Shown here piece by piece: positions 32,145 through 44,900 of a DNA stretch of 64,000 nt. Numbering within the stretch: position 1 is the stretch's first letter; the number at the start of each line of letters is the position of its first letter. The position numbers and the translations under genes were made by a program. Location: contig CM049403.1 of the NCBI GenBank assembly GCA_026929865.2, positions 21,732,001 through 21,796,000 of the forward strand. The letters run 5' to 3'. Source of the DNA: Hyperoplus lanceolatus (taxonomy: Eukaryota > Chordata > Actinopteri > Uranoscopiformes > Ammodytidae). Below the pieces are notes generated by a model. That model made no database searches. It was not told the DNA's origin and worked only from the letters and a program-made list of their open reading frames with translations.

Positions 32145-32292
32145 TTATCTCCTGCCTATCAGCTCAGGTTTTGCATGCATTATTGTTAAGGTTTCATACA
32201 TTTCATCATCTTTATGAGTAACCATTATAGTGGAATTGTGTACAACTGTGCTCCCCCTCCCAAAGGGATCACTGGCATTGAGGAGGCCAAGA
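32145..32292 (-). CDS. Candidate terminal exon with stop and nearby poly(A) signals (uncertain)
   Basis: Acceptor-like CCTAACAG|T opens a 48-codon frame (GLLNASDPFGRGSTVVHNS..., then KDDEMYETLTIMHAKPELIGRR) closed by TAA; overlapping AATAAA hexamers follow within 10 bases. The amino-acid texture is soluble and protein-like, and it lies downstream of the receptor on the same strand. It could be the receptor's last exon, an alternative end, or chance. Confidence 0.35.
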
Positions 32293-32399
32293 CTGTTAGG
32301 ACAACAGTGGTCTACTAAAGTTGTCAAGATGTCTTCACTCTAAACCTGTAAAGGTGGATGAGTCACACTAGTTGGTTTCTTTCTTGAATTGCAGTCACA

Positions 32400-32640
32400 C
32401 AAGAAATCCATCATTACAAAACCCCAAATGTCAACCTCATGTTGGTGCTACTTGAAAAGTCAATGGATCACCCGAAATATGAAGGCTTCATCTCTGGGGT
32501 CCATTCATTACAGTAAATTAAATGTTACAACAATCCATTTAGTTTTCAAGATATTTCAGTCTAGAGCAAAGTTTTGGACCAATGAACCGACCAGCAGGCA
32601 TACTGACATTGCCATACCTACGCCATGCGGCTAGCATTAC
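32400..32640 (+). mobile_element. Common teleost dispersed repeat, decayed copy
   Basis: Reads as the widespread fish repeat with ...TGTCAACCTCATG..., ATCCATTTAGTTTTCAAGAT, ATTTCAGTCTAGAGCAAAG, GACATTGCCAT... and GGCTAGCATT.CTAAAAA. I know the family only from recurrent sight in fish genomes; it looks like a non-LTR 3' region or SINE. Confidence 0.6.
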
Positions 32641-32891
32641 TAAAAAACAGACTCCAAACTTAAACAGTGCAGATGACTGAACACTTTAGGGCGTCAAACT
32701 AAATGATCTGCTACAGCAAAAACTAAAATAAAAGAAGAATTACATTTGTTTTGTAAAAAGTATATTCAAACCTATTTAGATTATATATGTTTGTATAGAC
32801 ATTCTCCAACACAGGATATTGGGGATTACAATTTGAAGTGCTCCACACCCCATGTAGATCAGAGAGCATTAGGGTCAAAAGAGTGAGTCAC

Positions 32892-32953
32892 CGGAGAAGC
32901 TTGGAGCCTGGTGGGGTTCTTGTAGTATCCTGAGTCTGACCCGTTTAAAAGAC
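32892..32953 (-). CDS. Candidate cytoplasmic-tail exon of the adgrd2-like gene (uncertain)
   Basis: On the minus strand a short frame reads LLNGSDSGYYKNPTRLQASP and reaches a donor-like CCG|GTGACT. The style (NGSDSGYY, short polar tail) resembles adhesion GPCR tails, e.g. the MNG motif in ADGRD1 tails. Several AG dinucleotides could be the acceptor. I could not find the exon that should come before it (GxFIFLFH...), and its exit phase does not match the next candidate, so it may be spurious or read through to a stop. Confidence 0.3.
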
Positions 32954-35042
32954 TAGCTACGTAGCTCTATTATTCCAGAGCAGCATGTCATTACCTCCTG
33001 CAGCTACACACATGCTGTGGAGAGCATGCTTGAACAAAGGATGGAATAAGCAATGCAATGACATGAGAGTTGCCTTTAAACGGTATTACAAGCCAATATG
33101 TAGTCCAACAGGTTTTATACTTCTCCACAAATACAATTGTATCATATGAAAGCACACATCATCTGCATTTAGCTGTGTTGTTGCCCCACAGTTTGATGGC
33201 ACAGCATAGTTGAAATAGCACTGTTACAATAGAGCCAACCAATTCAGATCACCATCGTGTAGAAACACAGATGAACAGACACAGAACAAATCAAGAGTGT
33301 TAGGTAAACAGACAAACAGACCGACTGCTGCCAAACAAATGCATGAAACACAATATGTGTTAAACATGTGAAGCAGTGAAGTAGTATAATGTGAACCCAG
33401 GAAAACCCTCTGTATTAATTACAGTTAACATGGAAAAAATATAATTAGATATGAGAGGGAAAAATAAACTATTTATGGCAACCGAGGGGCCTTGCTTAAT
33501 GATCAGACAGCAGCTAAATCCTCTATTGATTTTCTTGTTAAATATACAGCTCAATTAAAGACACAGCTGATTAAAAGACTACAAATCGCAGCAGCAAATC
33601 TGGGCAAGCTGGGGAAGCTGAGTAACGTTTGTCCGCCCATAGCCAAAGAATGACATGACTTCACCCTCACCTTCTTCCTCATCACTGCAGTGAGGTGGGA
33701 ACAGAGGCTTAACAGACTCATAACCTTGTGAAAAACAATACTTTTCAAAGTTGTGTCCATTTCCAAATGCAGTTATAATGCATACAGATACACTACTTGT
33801 GCCAAAACGACCTGTTTCTGCACGAGAATCCACAAACAACAACAATAATTCCGACCTCTGAATATACTGTATAAATCAGAAATAATCAAACAAACAATAC
33901 AAATTGACTCTTTGTTAAAATGAAGCACCTGCTTAACACAAGCCAGACCAAGGCTTTTTTTCCCTCTTTCTACCTCAGCCTTGTCACTGACGAATAAAAA
34001 CCTTGACAGTCTGTGTACCCTAACCACGAGAGAAGGGCAGAATTACGATGTATAATGGAAAACCTTTCTGTTACTCATTGAGGAAAATAAGCAGTTAAAG
34101 TCTATAAACTGTCTATAAAAGTTTTTTTAAAGCTGCTCACAAGTTTTAGCTGTGGATGTATTTGTTTTGCGTGTGTTCTTGTTTATTGCAATTGATGGAG
34201 GGTCTTCTGAAGAATGTTTAGCTAGCAAAATTCAAATTGTATTTGTGTTACCAACAATGCTACATCTGAGAGAGTCATGCATACTTGGAATCATGCATTT
34301 CATAAAGTATGAACATTTTGACAATTTAAAATCATGAGTATAAAAGAATACGCCTGTTAGCTTTGCTTGTGTTAGACCTTGTAATAATTTAATTAATAAT
34401 TATAAGTTCCAGTCATGGATTTTAAAAATGTAGTAGGGTGCCCAGGCCCACCCCCTTTCATTTACGCTTCAATCACAGATTACAATTTTTTTTATTTTCT
34501 ATTGATTTCTGCATTTCTCTGTAAAGACTTCATATGTAAAAAAAGTGAATCTTTCAGATCTTCAAAGGTGAAATATGCATTGATTTTGCATTAAACATCA
34601 CAAAATGACATAAGCAATGGTATGTATATGTTGGATGTGTGTACTAAATCACATATGTTCCATCAATTATAAAAAAGAAAAGGAAGAGGTAGTGCTTCAA
34701 AGCATTGTATTGTTGTTAGTTGTATTGTATTGTATAAATTGTGGCATCGTGATTAACCACGATTATGCCTAACACTCCGCTGCGCATTCTGTCGCAGAAA
34801 GGTCTTCACTATGATCAATGAGGTCATCATCATCTTTGGTTAATGTATTGATTGTGAGCCCCATAGCAGCAGAATATTACAGATTGTGCATTAAAAGAAT
34901 TTTGCCTTAACACAACCATTATGCTATTTTTTTTGTCTATCAACACTAGAGGTTACACAACATTTACATATAATCTAAAATGCACGTAACTTCCACAATG
35001 ATACAATTCGTAGTTTCAAGATATGCACTGGATAGAAGCATC

Positions 35043-35044
<2 letters not shown>

Positions 35045-35086
<42 letters not shown>
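35045..35086. repeat. (GT)n microsatellite next to the exon 19 donor
   Basis: Reads as CA on the receptor's sense strand and begins about 12-20 bases inside the intron after exon 19. Confidence 0.98.
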
Positions 35087-35087
<1 letters not shown>

Positions 35088-35108
35088 TGTGCGTGCGTGC
35101 GTGCGTAC

Positions 35109-35229
35109 CTGCAGGGAGTTGAGAAAGATGAAGATGTAGGCCATGACAATGGAGAAAGGAACCAAGACGCCACACAGCCATGTCAATCCAAGGATGGGCA
35201 GCAACACCAACACTGCTTTCACTGCAGCC
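35109..35229 (-). CDS. adgrd2: adgrd2-like exon 19 (helices 6 and 7)
   Basis: 121 nt, AGCACAG|G to CTGCAG|GTACGC, phase 2 to phase 0. Codes KAVLVLLPILGLTWLCGVL (helix 6, the L-L-P-I-L-G-x-x-W core of ADGRD) and MAYIFIFLNSLQ (helix 7). The intron that follows turns into a CA repeat within about 12 bases. Confidence 0.93.
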
Positions 35230-38200
35230 CTGTGCTCACACACAGATCACAAACAATTCACAGTACAAAAAAGCATAAGCATATACACATGTACATACTG
35301 GCAGACATTAAATTATGATTTAAAAAAAAAATACTAAAAAGTCTAACATGTTTGACTGACTGACTAACTGAGTTGAATTTACTAACACTCCAGATTATTA
35401 ATTCTGTACTCGCTAAAAATTATCCTTCCTTCCTGATCGTCTTGGTCTCAATTCTGGGTTTCTCTACTTTTCAGTTCTTTCTGGACCAAACTGACCAGAT
35501 TTGGCAGGCTGGTTGTTCCATATACAACACTGTGCGGCTGGGAAGACTCCTGGGGTGACAACTTCCCACCTTAAATCTGCCTTAATTCTGTTTGGAGTAG
35601 AATTATCTTCCTGCTCAGGTGACCACCAAACCGCACCAGCTGTGTGTGTGTGTTCGTGTGTGTGTGACATGGCGGGAAGCATGCCCTAGTTTATTCAGCG
35701 GAGGAATGTGTTTGAGTTTCCATGACGGCTGCCACCCAGGGGTGCAAAATGGTTCAAGGTCTGCTTCGAAAACCTTCATAAAGCACCTACTGTGAGCCCT
35801 GGTGGGCTGAGGTAGTGAAAGAACAGATACACTTAAACATGATTTTGACTGATAGGATCAAAGACAAACCTGTCAGAGGTAAATCGACTTGATCACATGC
35901 AGTAGAGTTTCACTGTGCTGCGAGTACACAAGTGCGAAAGAGGGGGTGCAAAGGACAGTGGCTTGACAAGATATTGTTTTGCATCACATCGCCCTGGCAA
36001 AAAATGCAATGTATCAAGGCAAGTTTAGCCACAGTACAATTTTGCAAAAGGTCTCGTCTATATGAAAAGCATGCAGTTATTTAAGTTAATTTTTTTTATC
36101 TGATGTTATTGTATGCAAATCCCCAACATTTGAAATTTATATTGTGATAAATGTGTCATTAAGTATTAGACAATTAAATTAATTATATATATATATAACA
36201 ATAAGGGTTTTGAACAATACTTTTTTCCAAAGGAGGGAGTAAATGTGCTGCTAATATTGGACTAAAGCTGCTGAAATATGCTACTCTACATCAATTTAAT
36301 ATAATACAAATAATGCCACTACAACTGCCCCTGCTTCTATTACTGACAACTATATTGTATCGTCAAATCAATCAATCTTACCACTGCAAAACATTTATTA
36401 TAAAGATCAGACCCTTGGATAATCAAACTGTTTTTATGAATTATATTATGTTTATAGACACAACTCGTATCTCAATCGTTTTTTTATCTTGTCAACAATG
36501 AAAGACACTAATGTGGATTAAGCTTGTAGCCATTTATATGGGAAGTACTTAATCTTCAAAAAATGTATTTCTATCTTGTTTGATCAATGAGACTTGCTGT
36601 TTTAAAATTACAAATCCAATATAAAATCTTCCAGCTGCTTTTTATATGATGCCCAGTGAGTATAGCTTGTCTGCTACAAGGCCTATGGCTCTGGTGAAAA
36701 ATATAAAACATAAGGACAAATGGCGCCTCCCTGTGGTTTGTACCTCATTCGATCATAGGCTTGTTCAATAGGGCTGGTGCCCATTGCCAACATGATTGAC
36801 CTTCTCTTGGCAGTGGAGATGGTGATGACCACCACCCTGGTCAGTACCATGATATTTACCTGAATACAAAATAGGAGATGCACAGAGATGAGACAGTATA
36901 GAAAATGCAGATAAACACAGAAAAAAAGAGGAAAAGACAAATAAAGGGGAACAAAACATTTGTTCTAATCTCATATCATATCATATGTTTGAAAATATCT
37001 AATGTTATGTTATGATAAGGATTTTTTTTTTACCATGATGATGAAGATGACAGGGCCAGCAAAGCCCCATATAACACCATTCTGGACACTGAGCCAACAG
37101 TAGCCGTCAGCCGAATATTTGCCTGAGGCTGACGCCAGGGTGATGGTGACTATCAGCACCGGCAGACCTGGAGGAGGGAATAATAGGAGATGAATACCAG
37201 TAACAGGAAAAAGAAGGTTAGGATCCACACTAAGATGCCATTGTGATGAAAATGGTCATAAACATCAGGAAAAAATCAATTGCAGTAGTATTTCATACTT
37301 CCTACAACTATATTGTATACAATAAATTAACCTGATTAGATTTATAGCAATCATCAGAAATAATGTTTAATACAAAATAAAATAGAGGATTGGGCCATTT
37401 GGATGTTTTGTGGGGTTTACATCTGTGATTTTATCATTTACCATTAGATTACAATATGCCCGACAACAACATTACACATGTGTGGAGATATTGACTTGGC
37501 TTGTGTTAAGCCGTTGTACCCCAGCCGATGAGATAGTAATACTTCATGTGTCGGTCCTCGCTCAGGTTGACTGCGACCACCTTGCTCCAGAGCAACAGAC
37601 CCTCCACTAGCATCCAGCTAAATGCTGCCATGAAGAAGAGATGGAGCAACGCCGCCACAAGAGTGCATGCAACCTACACACACAGCAACAGAGCAATTTA
37701 GACAGATGACGATTTATGTTTTAGGCATTCAGGTTAGCATTCGACTGTTTAGGGGCAGCTCATGATTAGAGTGATAAATCAGGTGGCAGTGATCACTAAT
37801 ATCACATGAACACCACTTACAATCCCAAATGCAGAACATTACTGTTTGCTGATGCATTATCTTTAAAACTTTCAATTTTACATTGAGGAAAAATTCCAAT
37901 CTCCAAATGTTATTCATAATGTAGTAGTTTTTACAGCAAGCACAACATGAGGATACTGTTGTAAATACACATTGGGTTTAAGATACTCTGATGACATAAG
38001 AAAGATATAAATGAAAAAGGAAATTGTTAGGAGGATAAAAAGGACAACTCAAAAGTTAAAGCCTAAAACCAAAAATAATTAAGAAAAACGTTTTATTATC
38101 AAATAGAACAAAATAAGTTGGTCAACAATATGTCAAGCAACAACAATGTATCCTGTTGAAGTAACCTTGGCAAAATACTGAAGCTCCCCAGACTATCTAT

Positions 38201-38498
38201 ATATCCCTTATGCCTTGTTAGTGGAAATGTGTGTATCTGGGATTGCACTTTTTAGATCATTTTGGCTATGATTGTTCCCTAGCCATAAAATGTGGTAAGG
38301 AGGTGCGTTTTTCAATTAATTTTGTTTATTCTGAGTTTCATCCATTTCCACTTTATTTCGACTGTGTGAGATGTTTTTGTTACACTGGGAATGTTAATTA
38401 CACAATTTGTACCATTGACTTCCATTATAACGACATTTGTTGAACCCCACCTTTAAATTAAAGTGTAACAATGTAACTTTTTTAACAAGGCATAATGG

Positions 38499-38559
<61 letters not shown>

Positions 38560-41500
38560 ACACACACACACACATACATACACAAAACCATTTGATGAAT
38601 TTCCAACAAGCTACCACCTGGCCCCAGGGGTAAAGCCCACACTGACATGACCTGGGGTGAAAGGACCAGGGGTCAAACCAACTACAGGCCAGTGAGTGAC
38701 TACTGAGAGACTGAACCATGTGTTCTACCTGATGAATACAACATTAGTGGCCACTTATGTAACATTCAACGCCAAACCATTTGTGTGACTAGGAACCCCA
38801 GTATGGATTTGGATTTCAGGTCTAAATGAGGTAGCTAAACAGTGCTGTGTAATATTGCTTGCAGTGTAGATACCATAAATGGGATATTGGGGTGACAATA
38901 TGTAAGAGCATTAGTGTTGTTTTAAAATCACTTAACATTTTGCCCACAGTCTGCTCCTTGCTTTAACATAAAATAATTTAAGGTAAAAACATGTTTAAGT
39001 TGTCTGCCTGTACCTTATTGTGAATGGCTGAGCCGCTGCATAGCAGAATCACCTGGGCACATATCAGAGCGACAAACAGGTTCTTATGGATGGATGTCCT
39101 GTCGGATTTGGGGATACTGTGGACAGAAATAGGGACAACTTCATATGTTTTGATAGGTCCCGTCTTCATATGAGTTAGACGAGACATTGACAATAAAATA
39201 TAAGTAGGTTATCCTTTTAAAGTTAGCATGTTAACATGCATGCAAACATTTCACATTAAGTTATTTTATACTGTTAAAATATTAGAAAACATTACACCCA
39301 AAGCAAGGCTAAGACTGACACTAATTCGGTTCATAAACTGAAGTCATAGAACAATGCTCCCCATTGTACTGCTGGTGGATGCTAGCCGTACAAAAATGTG
39401 GGGAGCACAAAAGCCAACAGGGTTGACCCTCTGGCCACCATGACTGTCTGGTACCACACTTCACAGCAATCCATCTAGTAGTTGTCAAGACATTTGACCA
39501 CAGTGTTGGATTGATGGATGGGCTGATAGATCAATATAAATGATCTATCTATGTGAACTCCTTTCTTTCAATTGTTAGTTGGAAGGTAAGATGTAAAGAG
39601 ATTTTAATATGTCATGCCTGTCACACCTTGCAATTTGCAACAACTAGTTTAGTTAGTTTTCCAGTATGTTTTACGCTGGGCATATGTCTAATAAATATCA
39701 TTCTGTTTCATATTTTCCTTTACATACTGTATAACAATAAAGTAAGACGTCACTGTGTATCTATCTGTCCTTCTACTTGCCAACGGTTCATCCAATCTTT
39801 TTCACATTTTTCTGGTTATCAGAGTTCTGTAGAGAACTAAGAGAACCCAACATTGCTTCTCATTACCTCCTGATAGGTTGAGCCCATACTTATTTCATAT
39901 CTCATCACTGGTTGTGAGCACCATACGTTCATTGTGTGATTATGTATGGACATGTGCACCTCTACTTTGTATGTGTTACTTAAGTGTATTCAAGTACACA
40001 CACATGGATAAACATCATACACCAGCATGTGTGTGAAATGCATGGTTGGACTCTCTGATTTCAGTAAAGTCATAAATCGTCAGGACAGCTCCTGTCCAGC
40101 TGATTGTGATCCCTCAGTGACCCTAATGTTAATTAACAGCAGCAGATACCACCATAAACCTTTGGAGTGGACTCACATGTAGACCACAGTAATTACTGGA
40201 TTAGCACAAGTCAATACGGTGCCAACACTTAATCTCTCTTTTAGTGTATGGGAGAGAGTCAGAGCCACATCAAATCCATCGAGGATATCTAACAGTGGAA
40301 TTTGGACTTTGTTATCAGAAAATGTATATTACTTAAAATATGACTTTAGAGATATTCCAAATGACTAGAGGATGGAGAGAAGAGGGGGATGCCAGTCACT
40401 CTTTCGGGTTGTGCCTGGCAAAGGTGCATGGTAAATTTCAGCATTCCAATGTTTAAAAATATAAATTACTGTCATAGGTGGTTTAGCTGTTAATCCATAC
40501 AAACAAAATATAGAGTACCCACATCATGGGTGGCAGCTTTGACTTATTGATAATATTGATGGATCATATGAAAGCCAGAATTGTACAGGTAAATGGAAAG
40601 TCAATGAGAAGCCATTACCTTGAACTGACTAAAAATGTTATTAGTTTCACAGTGTACAGGTATATAGATTTTAAAATAACTTGTGTTACTTATCAGCAAC
40701 ATAAACATGTATTTAGTGTCACAAAAGGGTTCTGAGGCTTAGCTGTGTGCATTGACTCAAACAGACAAACATCATGGAGCTGTGTTGGCGTCATGGGTAA
40801 GAACGGCAGGAATAACAGCAACTCACTCCAGCACAGTGAACAGCATCAAGGTCACCACCAGCGCACACAGAGACGCGCCACAGCCGATGAATGTCAGCTT
40901 GGTCAAAATAAGCTCTTCCTCAGGACTCCACTGGGACAGAGGAGAAACATAGTTGTGTTAGGGGAAGATAGGAAAGGGGAGAGGAGAGTGTTCACACACT
41001 CTGACAGGTGTGATGCTTTTGATGTCCTCTCAAGGACACTGCATTTCTACCTTACAACGGAATTTGTGTAACACCTAAATGCCAAAGTGTACAATTTAAA
41101 AAATGTAAAAAGTGCTACTGGTGGTTTTGCTTTGTTGTACACTTTAAGCAGTTTAGAAATACAGAACTGTGCTACCAGTGCATTCTTCAAAAGAATAGGG
41201 ACACTGGGAATCCCAGTGTTCTGGTAATTATGATGTACTACCATTTCTATCCACAATATTAGAGGTCAAAAGAACACAATCTGGATTAGCAAAAGTGTTA
41301 ACTTTCTGTCTAATTTCTAAATGTACAAATCTTGATTGGATATGATTAAGATGACATAAATTCTTAAAGTCCACCACAACTTAAAGGTGGAGTCAGTCAT
41401 TCTGGAGAATGCTTGTTGTCAAAATCGCTTGTGGTCAATATCAGTGAATATCTCCTCACCATCCGCTTTACTGTGTGTGGACTGAAAATAAAATCCAGTG

Positions 41501-41908
41501 TTAATACACAGCCTAGGCTCAGTAAACACGCATCTTGCTAGCTACAGTGGGCCCCCTTTGTTTACGTTCCAATTTACAGAGACTCCACCTTTACAAAGTT
41601 CAAATTAGAAGACTGGTTCAAAATGTCCACGATGAAATCACTAATTTTGTATGTGTGATTAAATCTACTGCATCACAACAGATATCATGACGTACCTTTG
41701 ACTCCAGGTAATTCATCAGCACTGCAAAGTTTGTGGTGTGGTTACACAGACACGAAGTGACACCAGAGCTGGCGACCGTCACCCTGCAACCATTACTGGA
41801 CCAGCCATTGGAATTGCTGTGCCTATACAGCACAATACACAAGGATACATATAGTACACTTTCACTTAGTTTCAGCAAGCAGAGAAATGTAGCATTGAAC
41901 AAGACAAA

Positions 41909-41996
<88 letters not shown>

Positions 41997-44900
41997 TTTC
42001 ATATCTATCTCTCTGTCTAAGTGGTTCTTATTTATTTGGATTGAAACATGTCATATGTTATTTGATTGATGTGTTCAATATTTACATACTGTATCATCAT
42101 AGGACAAGACCACTTCTTCACTTCTTTCCCTAACAGCCTCGATCTCTTTAACAACAACACATTAATTCATGATATCTTTTTATGCAATTCTGACATTGGT
42201 AAAACTTACATAAGGCTGAAATTCCAAAAGGCACAAACAGGAGTGACATGCTGTGAATACTCCACCTAGAAACAGAAACACATGTTTGCACTTATAACTC
42301 AAAAAGGTTCATTTAGTCTCACTTTGTAAATTAACTTGTATGTTCATGTAAACAGACTAGTATTCATTTGTTTGTACCTTGACATGTTTCAACTACTTTC
42401 TGCAGTCTTCAGAAGCGTCAGCTGTTGCTGTGACGCACATTGTGTCAGCTGATGTTATAGACAACCAGCCGTCCCTCCAGAAGAGGCAGGACGGCTGGTC
42501 CTCTGGTGTCCATCCCTTCTATAGAGAACTGCATCCCAGGTGTGGGAGAGCATGTATGCCCCCTCGTCCTGGTTTACTGGATCAGGGAGGCAGTGGAGAT
42601 CAGGAAACGGGCCATGGGGACAGTAAACCGGACACCAGAGGACCAGCCGTCCTGCCTCTTCTGGTGGGACGGCTGGTTGTCTATAACATCAGCTGACACA
42701 ACGCACGTCACAGCAACAGCTGACGCTTCTGAAGACTGCAAGAACATGTCGAGGTACAAACAAATGAATACTAGTCTGTTTACATGTACATACAAGTTAA
42801 TGTAGGGGAGAACGGGGTAAGTAGGCACACTTTTTACTCTAGTGAGAATTGCTCATCACCAAAACATCTGTCAATAGCCATTCCTACATTAAATTGAAGC
42901 TTAAGGTGTTGGCTAGAAATGTGTGTCTCTCTTTTTTTCCAACTTATTGTAATGAAGAAGTAATTTACCATCAAAGACACTCTGACACATTGTGACAACC
43001 AACCCCATCAAGGGGTCGGTTGTCACACACTATGGGGTTGTTTGTCACAATGTTATCTTAATGGGAAAAATCTTAAAAAGAAGGCAAGGAGGCAGAACCA
43101 AATTTGAATGTTTAATTGCATTGTCAAGTTGACAAATAGGCCTACATAACGTTCTGTAGCCTTGGCAGCTGGTCTAGTTTGGGATGCACTGGGTTGTTTT
43201 GATTTCGTTGCCCTTTTTTCTTTTGCTTGCTAGCTGCCTTTTCCTGCTCTATTCTTTCCTTCTCTGGGGTGTCAGTGAGGATACAGCTTGACAATTTCTT
43301 TCGTTATTGGGTTCCTTTTCTGGCTGCAGCCTTGACAACCAACCCCCCAAAAAATTTTACGACCAACCCCAACTTGAATTTCTTGCTAGCATCAAGGCCA
43401 ACAACCATCTGACAACTAATTAGCTTGCTAACCACAATCTAAACTATAGTTTACCCTTCACACTTTCTGAGGGTAACAAGTGTTTTGTTATAAACCCATT
43501 GTGTAAAAGCCTAGAAGAAAAATACTGAGAAGCAAAATATTTTGAATTTGACATGAAAAACACAAAACATCCTCTCACCTGAAATGCAGCAGTCTAACTC
43601 CAAGGACGTCTATGTATGTGACCTCTGATCCCAATTCTGGACCTTTTTTATATCAACATTTCAGAGCTAGCGCGCTCTGGTGGCGAGATATAACAAATGT
43701 GACATCCAACCCATGTGACAAATTACCCCGTTCTCCCCTACATGTCTGCGCACTTGTTTGCTCTGTCTATTTCACTCTTATTAGATTACCATGGACTCTA
43801 ACCAGCCAAAAGGGACGTGGATGAAAGCCATGCGCTTCTTGCTGATAAATGTCAACATCTATCATACTGCAGTAGTGACTCTATCAAAAGGCAAAAACTG
43901 AACTATAGCTCAACTGTTATTACCAAAGTTTTACAATTTTAAAATGTCATGCCATTTTTTAACTGATGTTGTACATTTCAATTATCATCCTTAAACCTCA
44001 AATGCTCCACACTAGAATGTATTTGGTCCAATCAGTCATGATGTTCAAATAAACATATTTAATATCAAGGGCCTAATAATGCACTATACCACGGGTGATG
44101 AGGACAGCGTGTACTCAACAGCCACTGATATGGTTTGGGCCTTGGTGGCATCACGGACGGTGGCTGATATGACAGCAGAAGCCAGGTGACCTGGGAGAAT
44201 TCTGGGGAGGCAGACAATGGTTACCACAGACATCTGTCTTAAAACATTAGTCAGAGTTAAATCTTAACTACAAGTATTTTTTGTATGAATGAACCCGCTC
44301 TTTCGAAACAATAAAAGCAAAATTGCAAGAATTTCTTATTTGGTTGAAACAATGTAAAATAAGATAATTTTTTTAATTTACATTTTTCTAACTTTACAAT
44401 ATTATTTAAGAGTAAGTGAATGTAAAAAGAAAAGTCAAACAGCACACATCTAAGTGACGTACATTATTATCATAATATGTTCAAAGCATTTCAGTATGAT
44501 GGCAAATTTTAGTTTTTGTAGCTGAAAGCTAGGTCAATAGTTGACCATTTTTTTTAAACTTTGAAGATGGCAAGTGCTGAAAGCAAAGTGACATTCGGAG
44601 AAAAAGATACTCCTTCAATCTATGGCTGCAATTCTCTGATAAGTTAAACCCCAATAAAGAGTCACCTAATTTGTGTTAAATTTAACACCACACTAAAACG
44701 GACACAAGTACAAGTCTGTTAGTTTACTTTTTTCAGAATAGTCAGCATCATTTCAACTGAAGCATAAGAAATAAATTGCGAACTACAGCGGACCTTTCAA
44801 CTTTCTCTTGGGAAGGCTCCTGTGCTCTTAACACAATCTCGCTCAGGTGGCTGTAGTGGGTATGAATAAACATCACTCCTTCATGTCCTGATGAGAGGAA

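Noticed and set aside
33579-33845. Minus-strand frame with GYESVKPLFPPHCSDEEEGE as a possible receptor tail exon
   Set aside because: Acceptor and donor are possible (CACAAG|, GAAG|GTGAGG), but the phase fit to exon 19 is poor and the sequence does not resemble an ADGRD tail; too weak to list.
34751-34865. Small minus-strand frame MGLTINTLTKDDDDLIDHSE...
   Set aside because: Open for only 31 codons, no clear acceptor; could be chance.
42379-42828. Three open frames of 84-105 codons on both strands
   Set aside because: They are frames in the Penelope-like foldback, not a host gene; the inverted arms explain why both strands are open.
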